A DNA stretch of 64,000 nucleotides from Paractinoplanes tereljensis (GCF_016862435.1 NZ_BOMY01000046.1:124001-188000); one strand, 5' to 3'; counted from the stretch's first letter, positions 26,450 through 33,987 are shown. Translations and numbers: made by a program. Notes: generated by a model from the sequence alone, not told the origin.

Positions 26450-27073
26450 TCAAGAATCAGTTGTTTCGGTTTCCTCAGGCGTCGGCGCCTCGGCCGGCTC
26501 GGTGGTGGCCGGCGTCGTTTCGGGGGTGGTCACGATCGGCTCTTCGGTGGCCGGCGCGGTGGTGGCCGGTGCGGTGGTGATCATCGGTGGTTCCGGCGCG
26601 GCCGCCGGTGCATCGGCGGTATCCGCCGGTGGGGCCGCGGTGAACCGGAGTCGCTGGCTCCTACCGCTGACCGCGCCGGTCCAACCCCGATAGAGCGGCA
26701 TGATCGTCCAGTACCACCGGCCACCCACCAGCTCGGCCGCACCGAAGGTGACCACCTCGGTCGCCTCACCGCTCGCCGCCACCTTCCGGGTGATGTCCGG
26801 CCGCTGCGGTTCGCCGACATGGTGCGCGGTGACCACGTAGTGATCCATCAGCACGCCGTCCCCGATCTCCTGAGCGCTCCAGCTGATCACCGCCCGGTCG
26901 CCCTGCTTGGCGGCGCTCGGAACCACGCCGCGCGGCATGCCGGCCACCTTCGCGGTCATCGCCGCCTGGCCGGGGACCGTCCAGCTGCCTCCGGCGTACG
27001 CGAACGCGGTGCCGCCTGCACCGAGGGCCACCGCGATCACGGCGATGACCAGGGGTTTCCCGCCGGGCTTCAT
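26450..27073 (-). CDS. Exported fibronectin-III-like protein with Thr/Pro tail, module gene B
   Basis: A 207-residue protein with a signal region VIAVIAVALGAGGTAFAYAGG. A single Fn3-like domain follows at about residues 50-150 (AVISWSAQEIGDGVLMDHYV, FGAAELVGGRWYWTIMPLY, SGRSQRLRF). The C-terminal tail of about 57 residues is almost entirely Thr/Pro/Ala/Glu, like a cell-wall-spanning or glycosylated stalk. It is a close paralogue of the gene at 28007 (shared MPRG-V/T-PSAAKQG and SWSAQEI segments). It starts 34 bases after gene C and ends at a hairpin. There is no LPXTG motif or C-terminal TM helix, so attachment, if any, is not by sortase. Confidence 0.75.
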   Translation of the reverse strand: MKPGGKPLVIAVIAVALGAGGTAFAYAGGSWTVPGQAAMTAKVAGMPRGVVPSAAKQGDRAVISWSAQEIGDGVLMDHYVVTAHHVGEPQRPDITRKVAASGEATEVVTFGAAELVGGRWYWTIMPLYRGWTGAVSGRSQRLRFTAAPPADTADAPAAAPEPPMITTAPATTAPATEEPIVTTPETTPATTEPAEAPTPEETETTDS

Positions 27074-27107
27074 CGTTTCTCCGGGTCGAGACCTCGGCCG
27101 GGCCTGC

Positions 27108-27608
27108 TCAGACAGCCGTCTGAGCGGCGGTGAAGGTGAAGTTCGCCTTGACGTGCAGGCCGGCGCAGGACTGCGGCAGGTCCTTGATGGTGATATCGGT
27201 GTCCACCGTCGTGCTCTTCTCCGCCGGGACGGCGGGCTTGCCCGGGAAGACCACCGGCTCGACCACGTTGATGCCGGTCGTCTTGAGCTCGTCGGAGCAC
27301 TTCTTGTTGGCCTCGACGGTCCCGCCCTTGCTGACTTCGAAGGATCCCGGGGTGAGAGCGCCGGTGAGGGTGACCGGGAACTCGTTCGGGTTGTCGACCT
27401 TCAAGGTGATCTTGGTCTTGCGGCCCGGGTACAGGTTGGCGCCCAGCGAAGCCGTGGCGGTGAGCGGCTTGATCTGGGCGGCGTCGGCCTCGGCCGTACC
27501 CGAGCCGTCGACGTTCCAGCCGGTGAAGGCCCAGGCGGCGGCGCCACCACCGATGAGGACGGCGGCGACGCCGGCGACGACTGCGGAGCGCTTGGTGTTC
27601 TTACCCAT
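27108..27608 (-). CDS. Exported TasA/camelysin-like Cys-pair protein, module gene C
   Basis: A 166-residue protein. KRSAVVAGVAAVLIGGGAAAWAF resembles signal peptides of the SipW-processed TasA/camelysin type (hydrophobic run, then GGG-x-A-A-x-F). The mature part begins with a flexible GSGTAEADAA, then LTATASLGANLYPGRKTKIT and VDNPNEFPVTLTG, the x-P-G and N-P-N-x-F-P-V pattern of this fold, and two Cys (KKCSDEL, QSCAGLH). The gene at 29204 is its closest relative. The ATG at 27608 has GGAGGAACCAGATC upstream, so the upstream extension in this frame is not used. No SipW-type peptidase is in the window. The fibre-forming role is inference. Confidence 0.75.
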   Translation of the reverse strand: MGKNTKRSAVVAGVAAVLIGGGAAAWAFTGWNVDGSGTAEADAAQIKPLTATASLGANLYPGRKTKITLKVDNPNEFPVTLTGALTPGSFEVSKGGTVEANKKCSDELKTTGINVVEPVVFPGKPAVPAEKSTTVDTDITIKDLPQSCAGLHVKANFTFTAAQTAV

Positions 27609-28006
27609 GATCTGGTTCCTCCGGGACGATGAGCGGACGCCATTCGACTGGTCCGGCGCTGCGCACCAACATCGTCGAATCGAAATAACTTCGCGATAGG
27701 GCGTACGTGCGGCCCAGGCGACCCCGGAGGCGCCCGGAAATGACCGTTCGGGCGATCTAGGACACTGTTCACCATCGATGTGTATACCTGGGAAAGTGTT
27801 GCCCACCTGGGGTTACGCACGAATTCCAGGAATAGTTCGGGGCGGTCTTCGGTCAGGAAAAGTCCTAAGTGGTCAGCCGCCGCTCAGCCGTTCGCCGGGA
27901 TGTCCGCCTGAAAGATGCATGCGTTCTATGCCTCTGTCGAAGCCACACCTGGTTCGAGCCCCCGGCGCGGGACCTCGCCGGAGGCTCGAACTGTCACCGG
28001 CCCCCA
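27609..28006. other. Intergenic region between module genes D and C
   Basis: About 400 bases without a convincing gene. It holds the terminator of gene D (27953-27990), the presumed promoter of gene C, and a 12-mer (TCCGGCGCTGCG at 27652-27663) also found upstream of gene F (29778-29789). An AT-richer stretch (27672-27692) could contain promoter elements. Confidence 0.6.
27953..27990 (-). terminator. Hairpin after module gene D
   Basis: TTCGAGCC pairs with GGCTCGAA, and CCGGCG with CGCCGG inside. It lies 16 bases downstream of gene D's stop and shares 20 consecutive bases with the hairpin after gene B. Confidence 0.75.
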
Positions 28007-28693
28007 TCAAGGACCGGTGGTTACCGTTTCGGTCGGTGTCGGCCCGTCGGCCGGTGGGGTAGTCGTCGGCGTCGCCGCGGGCGTGGTTGTCGCGGCCTCG
28101 CTCGGTACGGCGGCGACGGTCGGTGCGGTCGTCGGCGTGGTCGCGGCCGGTGGGGTCGTCGCGGCCGGCTGGGCTTCGGCACCGTCAGCCGGTTCGCCGG
28201 CCGCCGTAGTCGGTGTCGTCGCCGTGCCGGCCGAACGGGCCGCTGGGGCCGCCGGGGTGCCGGGGAACTTGAGGCGCTGGCTCTTGCCGCTCTCCGTGCC
28301 CGCCCAGAGGTGAAGCTTCGGCACGACCGTCCAGTACCACTTGCCCCCGGCCACCTCGGCGGCACCGAAGGTGACCGTCTCGGCCGCACCGCCGGTTGCG
28401 GTCACCGTGCGCGTGATGTCCGGGAGCGGCGGAACCTCGACGCTGTGCGCCGTCACGATGTAGTGGTCCATCTTCGAGCCGGGGTCGATCTCCTGCGCGC
28501 TCCAGCTCACGACGGCATCGCCGCCCTGCTTGGCCGCGCTCGGGGTGACGCCGCGCGGCATCTTCTCCGTGCGGACCCGAATGGTGATCTGCTGACTCGG
28601 GACGGTCCAGTTCGCGTACGCGAACATCGTGCCGGCCACTCCCAGCGCGCCGACCGTGCCGCCGACGACCAGGTAGGTGGCGATCCTCCTCAT
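28007..28693 (-). CDS. Exported fibronectin-III-like protein with Thr/Pro tail, module gene D
   Basis: A 228-residue paralogue of the gene at 26450. Signal region: TYLVVGGTVGALGVAGTMFAY. The Fn3-like domain covers about residues 45-145 (SWSAQEIDPGSKMDHYIVTA, FGAAEVAGGKWYWTVVPKL, SGKSQRLKF). A tail of about 80 residues is nearly pure Thr/Pro/Ala (TTPPAATTPTTAPTVAAVP and similar). The ATG at 28693 overlaps the stop of the upstream gene (ATGA), so translation is coupled. The Thr/Pro tail suggests a surface-exposed, possibly O-mannosylated stalk. Confidence 0.77.
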   Translation of the reverse strand: MRRIATYLVVGGTVGALGVAGTMFAYANWTVPSQQITIRVRTEKMPRGVTPSAAKQGGDAVVSWSAQEIDPGSKMDHYIVTAHSVEVPPLPDITRTVTATGGAAETVTFGAAEVAGGKWYWTVVPKLHLWAGTESGKSQRLKFPGTPAAPAARSAGTATTPTTAAGEPADGAEAQPAATTPPAATTPTTAPTVAAVPSEAATTTPAATPTTTPPADGPTPTETVTTGP

Positions 28694-29151
28694 CGGCCGA
28701 CCCGGGTGCCGACGGCCAGGAACTCGATGACGAACCGGGTCTCCGCGCACTTCGGTGTGGTGTTCCGCGGCATGGTCACGACGAGTACCCCCGGCAGTCT
28801 GGTGCGGCCGCGAGCCTGAACCCGGACCGGCAGTTTCCCTTCATAACCGGTCACCCGCAGCCCGGATACCGGACATCCGCGACGCGAAGTGGCGACGGTC
28901 CGGCCGGTGAGCCGCTCGATCCGGAGCGCGAACCGCTCCGGATTGACGACGGTCAGCCGGACGCTCCGAACCGCACCCGGGAAGAGGCCCTGGATCGGGG
29001 TGCCCTCGACCGAGAAGCGGCTCGGAGTACGACCGTCGTGGCCGGTCAGGACCAACTGCGCGGCGTCGAACTCACCCTGCGACGGCGGCCCCACGGTGAC
29101 GAGGGTCAGGCCGACAAGCACCAGGCTGGTGAGAGACGTTCGCCATTTCAC
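28690..29151 (-). CDS. Exported Cys-pair beta-sandwich protein, module gene E
   Basis: A 153-residue protein from GTG 29151 (GGAG 10 bases upstream). The signal peptide is WRTSLTSLVLVGLTLVTVG. The mature domain has GLFPGAVRSVRLTVVNPERF followed by a Cys (RRGCPVSGLRV), then VTMPRNTTPKCAETRFVIEF with the second Cys. This order matches the gene at 25431, and the LFPG/NPERF part also matches genes C and F, so all four belong to one fold. It lies between F and D in what appears to be one transcription unit. Confidence 0.72.
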   Translation of the reverse strand: MKWRTSLTSLVLVGLTLVTVGPPSQGEFDAAQLVLTGHDGRTPSRFSVEGTPIQGLFPGAVRSVRLTVVNPERFALRIERLTGRTVATSRRGCPVSGLRVTGYEGKLPVRVQARGRTRLPGVLVVTMPRNTTPKCAETRFVIEFLAVGTRVGR

Positions 29152-29203
29152 GCTTCGAACTCCAAGGCGGTTGGCAGGGGCGCACTCGGCCCCACCGGGC
29201 GGA

Positions 29204-29704
29204 TCAGGGGAGGAGTTCACCGTCGAGCGTGAAGGTGATCTTGAGGACCTTGTTGGCGCAGTCCGGAGAGGCGTTCTCGCCCATCGTGACGAAGCCGATC
29301 CAGTCGGCCTGGGTCGACCATGAGGTGGGGTTGATCGTCGTGTCGGTCGGGTCGCCGAGGGAGATGTCGGCGTTCGTTTCGTTACAGGTGTTGACCGGGA
29401 CCGTGTCGGTCGGGGTGTTGTAGGCCTTGACCTTGACCGATCCGGCCTTCACCGTCTTGGCAATTACTTTGTACTCGTTGTAATTGCCGACCGTCACGCT
29501 GGCGTCGACCGAGTGCTTCGGCCAGAGGTTGCCAGCCGCGGTAGCGATGGCCTGTACCGGCTTGATCTCCGAGCTCTGCGCCGCCACGGTGCTGCCTTCG
29601 CCGTTGAACCATCCGCTGGCGTAGGCGAAGGCGGCGGTGCCGCCGGTGACGGCGAGAGCAACGCCGGCGAGAGTGGCGACGGAACGCTTGGTCATCTTGC
29701 GCAT
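29204..29704 (-). CDS. Exported TasA/camelysin-like Cys-pair protein, module gene F
   Basis: A 166-residue paralogue of the gene at 27108 with the same length. The signal region KRSVATLAGVALAVTGGTAAFAY fits the SipW-type pattern. The mature part has GNLWPKHSVDASVTVGNYNEY, where LYPG and NPN of the paralogue are partly changed, and Cys in PVNTCNETN and SPDCANKVLKI. GGAGGAAGTTCCTC precedes the ATG at 29704. It is the first gene of the F-E-D unit, so a promoter should lie within 29705-30127. Confidence 0.75.
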   Translation of the reverse strand: MRKMTKRSVATLAGVALAVTGGTAAFAYASGWFNGEGSTVAAQSSEIKPVQAIATAAGNLWPKHSVDASVTVGNYNEYKVIAKTVKAGSVKVKAYNTPTDTVPVNTCNETNADISLGDPTDTTINPTSWSTQADWIGFVTMGENASPDCANKVLKITFTLDGELLP

Positions 29705-30127
29705 GAGGAACTTCCTCCAGGAACGGTCAGGTAACGCATTACGGCTTCAGAATTGTGTGGCCGGGGCTTGGCGGCGTTCCGGCGCTGCGATAAAGATGAC
29801 CGAATCCGAACCGGACGGCGATAGTGCATCCGTGCTTCTGTTCGAAACGCAGCGCCAAGCGAAGCGGCCGTCCGGATTACCTCGAACGAGGAAAATCAGC
29901 CGGAAAGATCGGCCCACTCAAGCGATCAAGCGCGCGCCGCAACACCACTGACCAGCGGGTACGCGCGCTAGCAGTCGAAGGCCACGCCTCCGTGACATCC
30001 TGAGATCAACAACGTCGAAACCGGGCCGCCAACGTGAATTTAAGATCGATTTAATCGCATTACCAATGGGCCGGAAAGAAAAACTTCCACTACCGAGCCA
30101 AAAAGATGCGTACGGCTGAAGCCTCTG
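29705..30127. other. Intergenic region upstream of the exported-protein cluster
   Basis: About 420 bases with no convincing gene on either strand. It contains the leader of gene F with the 12-mer shared with gene C (29778-29789) and, at about 30030-30110, a run clearly richer in A+T than the rest of the window (for example GAATTTAAGATCGATTTAAT). This is the likely promoter region of the F-E-D unit. Confidence 0.6.
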
Positions 30128-30517
30128 TCAGGCGGGCAGCGCCGCGACCGCTTCGATCTCGACCCGGAAACCCGGGTGGACGAGCCCGCTCACCTGGACC
30201 AGGGAGCTGGCCGGCGGCCGCTCCGGATCGATGAACTCGTCGCGGGCGGCGCGGAACGCCGACAGGTCGGACATGTTGGTGAGGAACACGGTCAGCTTCA
30301 CCACGTCGGCCATGGTGGCGCCCGCGTCGGCCAGCACCGCGACGATGTTGCGGAACACCTGCCGGGTCTGCTCCCCGGCGTCGTCCGAACCGACCAGCCG
30401 GCCCGAGGCATCCAGCGGCACCTGCCCGGAGACCAGCACCAACGTGCCGGTGACGCTCACCGCGTGGCTGTACCCGTTGGTCGGCGGAGCACCCGCGGGC
30501 CGGATGTGGTGCTGCAT
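30128..30517 (-). CDS. RidA-family (YjgF/YER057c/UK114) protein
   Basis: A 129-residue RidA-family protein. VSGQVPLDASGRLVG, TRQVFRNIVAVLADAGAT and VVKLTVFLTNMSDL are family signatures, and the C-terminal RPPASSLVQVSGLVHPGFRVEIEAVA matches the usual catalytic end, although the Arg of canonical RidA (R-P-A-R) is replaced by Ser (PASS). Trimeric RidA hydrolyses reactive enamine/imine intermediates from PLP enzymes; the changed residue suggests one of the Rid subfamilies without classical imine deaminase activity. Confidence 0.88.
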   Translation of the reverse strand: MQHHIRPAGAPPTNGYSHAVSVTGTLVLVSGQVPLDASGRLVGSDDAGEQTRQVFRNIVAVLADAGATMADVVKLTVFLTNMSDLSAFRAARDEFIDPERPPASSLVQVSGLVHPGFRVEIEAVAALPA

Positions 30518-30547
30518 GCGACGCAGCCTAGCCGCTACCGTCGGGCC

Positions 30548-31276
30548 ATGACCTTGGTCTTCGGCGAGGTGGCATCGATCTACGACGACGTCCGGCCCGG
30601 TTATCCGGACGAGGTGCGCCAGGCGATCCTGGACTACGCAGGCGGCCCGCCGCCGAGCGTCGTCGAGCTGGGAGCCGGCACCGGCAAGGGCACCGAGCTG
30701 CTGTTACGCCTCGGTGCGCCGCTCACCGCGATCGAGCCCGATCCGCGGATGGCCGCCGTCCTGGCCGCCAACTTCCCGGCCGCCGAGGTGGTGACCAGCA
30801 CCTTCGAAGCCTGGCAACCCACCGAGAAACCCGGCCTGATCGCCTGCGCGATGGCCTGGCACTGGATGGACCGGGAGACGAGGAACAGCCGGGCGTGGGT
30901 TGCGCTGCGCGACGGCGGCACGCTGGCGATCTTCTACCACCGGTACGGGTACGCCGACCCGGCCCAGGAAGCGGCGATCGACGAGCTGCTCAACCGGCTC
31001 GATCCGGACGTCGTGGCGCGGGAGGAGCACTGGGTGCTCGATGACGTGACCGCGGCCGGCCTCTGGTCCGACGTCGAGGAGCGGCGCTGGCACCGATATC
31101 CGGTTTTCGACCGGGACCGCTATCTGGCCCTGATGCAGACGTTCTCGCCGTTCCGGCGGCACTCGCCGGAGGTTCGGCAACGCGCTCTGCGGGAGCTCGG
31201 CGCGCTGCTCGACAGTTTCGGCGGGGAGATCACCCTGGACCTGCGTACCAGCCTGGTCCTGGGTAAAAAGCGATAG
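30548..31276 (+). CDS. Class I SAM-dependent methyltransferase
   Basis: A 242-residue methyltransferase. It opens with FGEVASIYDDVRPGYPDE, typical of the methyltransferase-11 group. Motif I is VVELGAGTGKGTELLLRLG (about residues 39-57), motif II AIEPDPRMAAVLAAN, and post-motif AMAWHWMDRE. The substrate is unknown; relatives act on small molecules. The ATG at 30548 lies 30 bases from the divergent RidA gene. The 3' end is convergent with the nitrilase gene, 3 bases away. Confidence 0.85.
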   Translation: MTLVFGEVASIYDDVRPGYPDEVRQAILDYAGGPPPSVVELGAGTGKGTELLLRLGAPLTAIEPDPRMAAVLAANFPAAEVVTSTFEAWQPTEKPGLIACAMAWHWMDRETRNSRAWVALRDGGTLAIFYHRYGYADPAQEAAIDELLNRLDPDVVAREEHWVLDDVTAAGLWSDVEERRWHRYPVFDRDRYLALMQTFSPFRRHSPEVRQRALRELGALLDSFGGEITLDLRTSLVLGKKR

Positions 31277-31279
31277 GGC

Positions 31280-31987
31280 CTAGAGCCGGGCCAGTTCCTC
31301 GGCGACCATGGTGGCCCGCGCGATCTCGCCGGCCGCGCGGCCGGCCCGGGCCGCCACGGTGCCGTTCGGCGACCAGATCCCGGAGCGACCGGCCGTCTCG
31401 GTGTAACCGCCGCCGGTCGGCCCGGCGAAGGACGAGAACGCCACCCACACCGAGTGTTCCGTGGTGGTGCGCCGGGCCCGCTCGGCCGCCACCAGTTCGC
31501 CGGCCGGCGAGTCGACCACGCCGGCCACGTACGCGTCGATGCCCAGCGCGGCGGTTTCCGCGACGTGCTCGGGGATGCCGGTGTCCCGGCAGATCCCCAG
31601 GCCGAGCCGCCACCCGTCCACCTCGAGCACCTCCGGCCCCGGACCCGGCCGGAAGCGTTCCTCGCTGGAGTGCGTGTACTGCTTGCGGTAGGCCACTCGG
31701 GCCCCGTTCCCGTCGACGGCCAGCGTCGCGATGTACGGGCCGTCGATCGGCGCGCCCACCAGGGCGATCGTGTCGGTGGCCGCACACGCCGCGACCAGCG
31801 GGGCGAGTCGGGGGTCGTCGGTCGAGACCAGCGGCGCGTCCAGCTCGTAGCCGGTCAGGGACAGCTCGGGAAAGACCACCACCCGGGCCGCGGCCGCGCG
31901 GACGGCGGCGGCGTGAATGGTCGCGTTCGTGGCGACGTCGAGGGCTACGACTCGCGGTTGAGCGACGGCGATGATCAGGGAGCGCAT
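31280..31987 (-). CDS. Carbon-nitrogen hydrolase (nitrilase superfamily)
   Basis: A 235-residue amidase-type hydrolase with a complete Glu-Lys-Cys triad: E41 (VVFPELSLTGYE), K102 (YRKQYTH) and C133 (LGICRDTGIPE). It is a compact, single-domain form with no extra domain, and the substrate (omega-amide, N-carbamoyl amine or similar) cannot be told. GGAAGAAAG lies upstream of the ATG at 31987. It follows the methyltransferase at 32017 by 29 bases and may be cotranscribed. Confidence 0.88.
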   Translation of the reverse strand: MRSLIIAVAQPRVVALDVATNATIHAAAVRAAAARVVVFPELSLTGYELDAPLVSTDDPRLAPLVAACAATDTIALVGAPIDGPYIATLAVDGNGARVAYRKQYTHSSEERFRPGPGPEVLEVDGWRLGLGICRDTGIPEHVAETAALGIDAYVAGVVDSPAGELVAAERARRTTTEHSVWVAFSSFAGPTGGGYTETAGRSGIWSPNGTVAARAGRAAGEIARATMVAEELARL

Positions 31988-32016
31988 GGGCCGATCTTTC
32001 TTCCGGGGGGCGGGGG

Positions 32017-32829
32017 CTAACTGCGGACTGCTTGGACCAGGAAGCGATGGGCGGCGACCGTGAGCTCGCCGTGCAGGCGGATGAAGGTGTCGAGGCGGTC
32101 GAGCGCCTCGGCGTACCGCTGGGTGGTGAAGTCCCTGATCTGCCAGGGCAGGTCGCGCAGTTGCCGGACCGCCGCACCGACGTCGCGGAAGGCGACCGTG
32201 GGTCGCTCCTCGCGCACGTCGGTGACCTCGAGCCCGGCCGCCTCCAGGGAGGCGACCGCTAGATCGGCATTCCACGGCCGCAGATGAGCGGGTGGTGCGC
32301 CGAGCGCGGAGTTGAGCCCGGCCAGGTCGTCGCTGCCGACCTGCTGGCTGAGCAGTCGGCCGCCGGGGCGCAGGAGGCGGAAGATGTCGGCGGCGGGCAG
32401 CCGCCCGTGCCGGCTGAGGACGACGTCGAACTCGTCCTCGCCGCCGGGCAGCTCGGTGCGGACGGAGACGCCGAAGGGGGACAGTCGGTCGCGAGCGACC
32501 GGGGTGTTGCGGGCCCAGCTCTCCACGGCGACAGTGTGCGCCGGAAGTGGCGCCAACTCGGCCAGCAACTCGCCGCTGCCGGTGTCGAGATCGAGTAATG
32601 AGTCGGCGCGACGCAGCAGAGCCCGGGCGAGACCGGGGTATGACCAGGACGGGCCGCCGGCCCGCCCATCCAGCCAGGCAAACTCCCAGCCGGTAGCTCG
32701 CTCGCCCAGGGCGGCGGCGGTCAGGGCGGCGGCGGTCATGGTTGAGTCGGCTGGGTCGCCGAACTGCTGCCCGCTGCGCACCAGACGAAGGTAGCCAGCG
32801 GACCTGTGCGCCGGACAGTCATGTGACAT
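32017..32829 (-). CDS. SAM-dependent methyltransferase-like protein
   Basis: A protein of about 270 residues with a Rossmann methyltransferase core. SLLDLDTGSGELLAELAPL is motif I (with D instead of the usual G in DLDTGSG), then VAVESWARNTPVA, DEFDVVLSRHG and IFRLLRPGGRLLSQQVG. The C-terminal third (FRDVGAAVRQLRDLPWQIRD) is typical of the group with similar unannotated actinobacterial proteins. Starts at 32829 (ATG), 32781 (GTG) and 32739 (ATG, MTAAALTAAALGE) are all possible; none has a clear ribosome binding site. The substrate is unknown. Confidence 0.75.
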   Translation of the reverse strand: MSHDCPAHRSAGYLRLVRSGQQFGDPADSTMTAAALTAAALGERATGWEFAWLDGRAGGPSWSYPGLARALLRRADSLLDLDTGSGELLAELAPLPAHTVAVESWARNTPVARDRLSPFGVSVRTELPGGEDEFDVVLSRHGRLPAADIFRLLRPGGRLLSQQVGSDDLAGLNSALGAPPAHLRPWNADLAVASLEAAGLEVTDVREERPTVAFRDVGAAVRQLRDLPWQIRDFTTQRYAEALDRLDTFIRLHGELTVAAHRFLVQAVRS

Positions 32830-32905
32830 GACTCAAGCCCGAAACATGGTTACGGTATTGCATCCACGCTGACGCGAGCCCCCAAGAGGAGGCTCGCGTC
32901 ACGGA

Positions 32906-33943
32906 TCAGTTGCGGACGGGCATCAGAATCGAGAAGCGCGAGTCGTCGCCGGGGACTCGCAGGGCGAGCGGCTTGATCGGGCCGTCGAGGTCCAGCACGA
33001 GTTGTCCCGCCCCACCGGCATCGAGCGCCTCCAGCAGAAACTCGCGGTTTACCGCGACGTGCTGCTCGGTGGCCGCCGCCCACTCGCTCTCGGCCGCCAG
33101 CCGCACGCTGCCGGCCTGGTCGAGGCCGAGGATGGCGACCTCGTAGGCCGAGCCGTCGTGCTCCCGCTGCACCGGCGGGGCCGCGGCCAGCATCGACCGA
33201 AGCTCAGCGGTGTCGACCGTGACCCGGGTGAGCGGCTCGGTCAACTGGGTCAGGCGGCGGTAGTCGGGGAAGTCGACCGGCAGCGGCTTGCCGTCGACGA
33301 CCCGGCCGCCCACCTCGGCCCGGATCGCATCGGGCGCCAGGTCGAGAACCGCCGGGCCGGTGGCCGGTGACCGCAACTCGTCGACGAAGTCGACCGGCAA
33401 CGACAGCCTTGCTGGTGGTCCCTCGATATCGGCCGGCACGGTGGCCAGGGCCATCCGGAACCGGTCGGTCGCCACCAGGGTCAACTCGCCGTCGCCGGTC
33501 TCGAAGAGCACGCCGGGCAGCAGGCCGGCCGGGTCGGCGGCGGCGAACCGGACGGCGTTCAGACTCGCGGCGAGCGCGGCGGCGGGCAGGGTGATCCGGG
33601 TCATCAGTTTTTCCTCCAGGTCGAGCAGGGCATGGACGCGGAGGAGTTCACGCTTGGCATCGGCCAGACCGTCCTCGAGCCGTCGCCGGTGGTGGTCGAG
33701 CCGACGCCGCACCGAGTCGGGGTCACCCAGGTCGCGGACCGCTTGCGCGATCTCGGCGACTGGCATGCCCACCCGGCGCAGCCCGGCGATCAGCCGGGCC
33801 GCCCGGACCTGATCGTCGGCATACCGGCGGTAGCCGGTCGTCGGATCGACCTCGGCCGGCACCAGCACTCCGGCGCCGTCGTAGAACCGCAGCGCACTCA
33901 CCGACAGGCCACTGAGCCGGGCCACCTCGCCGATGCCGCGCAT
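32906..33943 (-). CDS. MerR regulator fused to two DNA sliding-clamp (DnaN-like) domains
   Basis: A 345-residue chimera. Residues 1-70 are a MerR winged HTH (MRGIGEVARLSGLSVSALRF, TGYRRYADDQVRAARLI), and 75-115 a dimerisation coiled coil (RRRLDHHRRRLEDGLADAKR). The remaining 230 residues match beta-clamp domains 2 and 3: LLPGVLFETGDGELTLVATD then FRMALA, and near the C-terminus VAVNREFLLEALDAGGAGQ and LDGPIKPLALR ending ILMPVRN. Clamp domain 1 is absent. A clamp part could sense DNA or replication proteins, or be a remodelled ligand-binding fold. The ATG at 33943 has GAGGAGTTCTTTAC upstream. It lies tail-to-head with the lysE gene. Confidence 0.82.
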   Translation of the reverse strand: MRGIGEVARLSGLSVSALRFYDGAGVLVPAEVDPTTGYRRYADDQVRAARLIAGLRRVGMPVAEIAQAVRDLGDPDSVRRRLDHHRRRLEDGLADAKRELLRVHALLDLEEKLMTRITLPAAALAASLNAVRFAAADPAGLLPGVLFETGDGELTLVATDRFRMALATVPADIEGPPARLSLPVDFVDELRSPATGPAVLDLAPDAIRAEVGGRVVDGKPLPVDFPDYRRLTQLTEPLTRVTVDTAELRSMLAAAPPVQREHDGSAYEVAILGLDQAGSVRLAAESEWAAATEQHVAVNREFLLEALDAGGAGQLVLDLDGPIKPLALRVPGDDSRFSILMPVRN

Positions 33944-33987
33944 GTAAAGAACTCCTCGCACCCCGCCGACTGTGGTGTCTCGACCTG

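Noticed and set aside
27951-27967. GGTTCGAGCCC resembling a tRNA T-loop
   Set aside because: There is no acceptor stem, anticodon arm or D arm around it. The sequence is the left arm of the terminator after module gene D, and it recurs after gene B.
29637-29951. 104-codon plus-strand frame upstream of the exported-protein cluster
   Set aside because: It overlaps the start of gene F, has no ribosome site, and its Arg/Lys-rich sequence shows no recognisable fold. It more likely reflects the promoter region.
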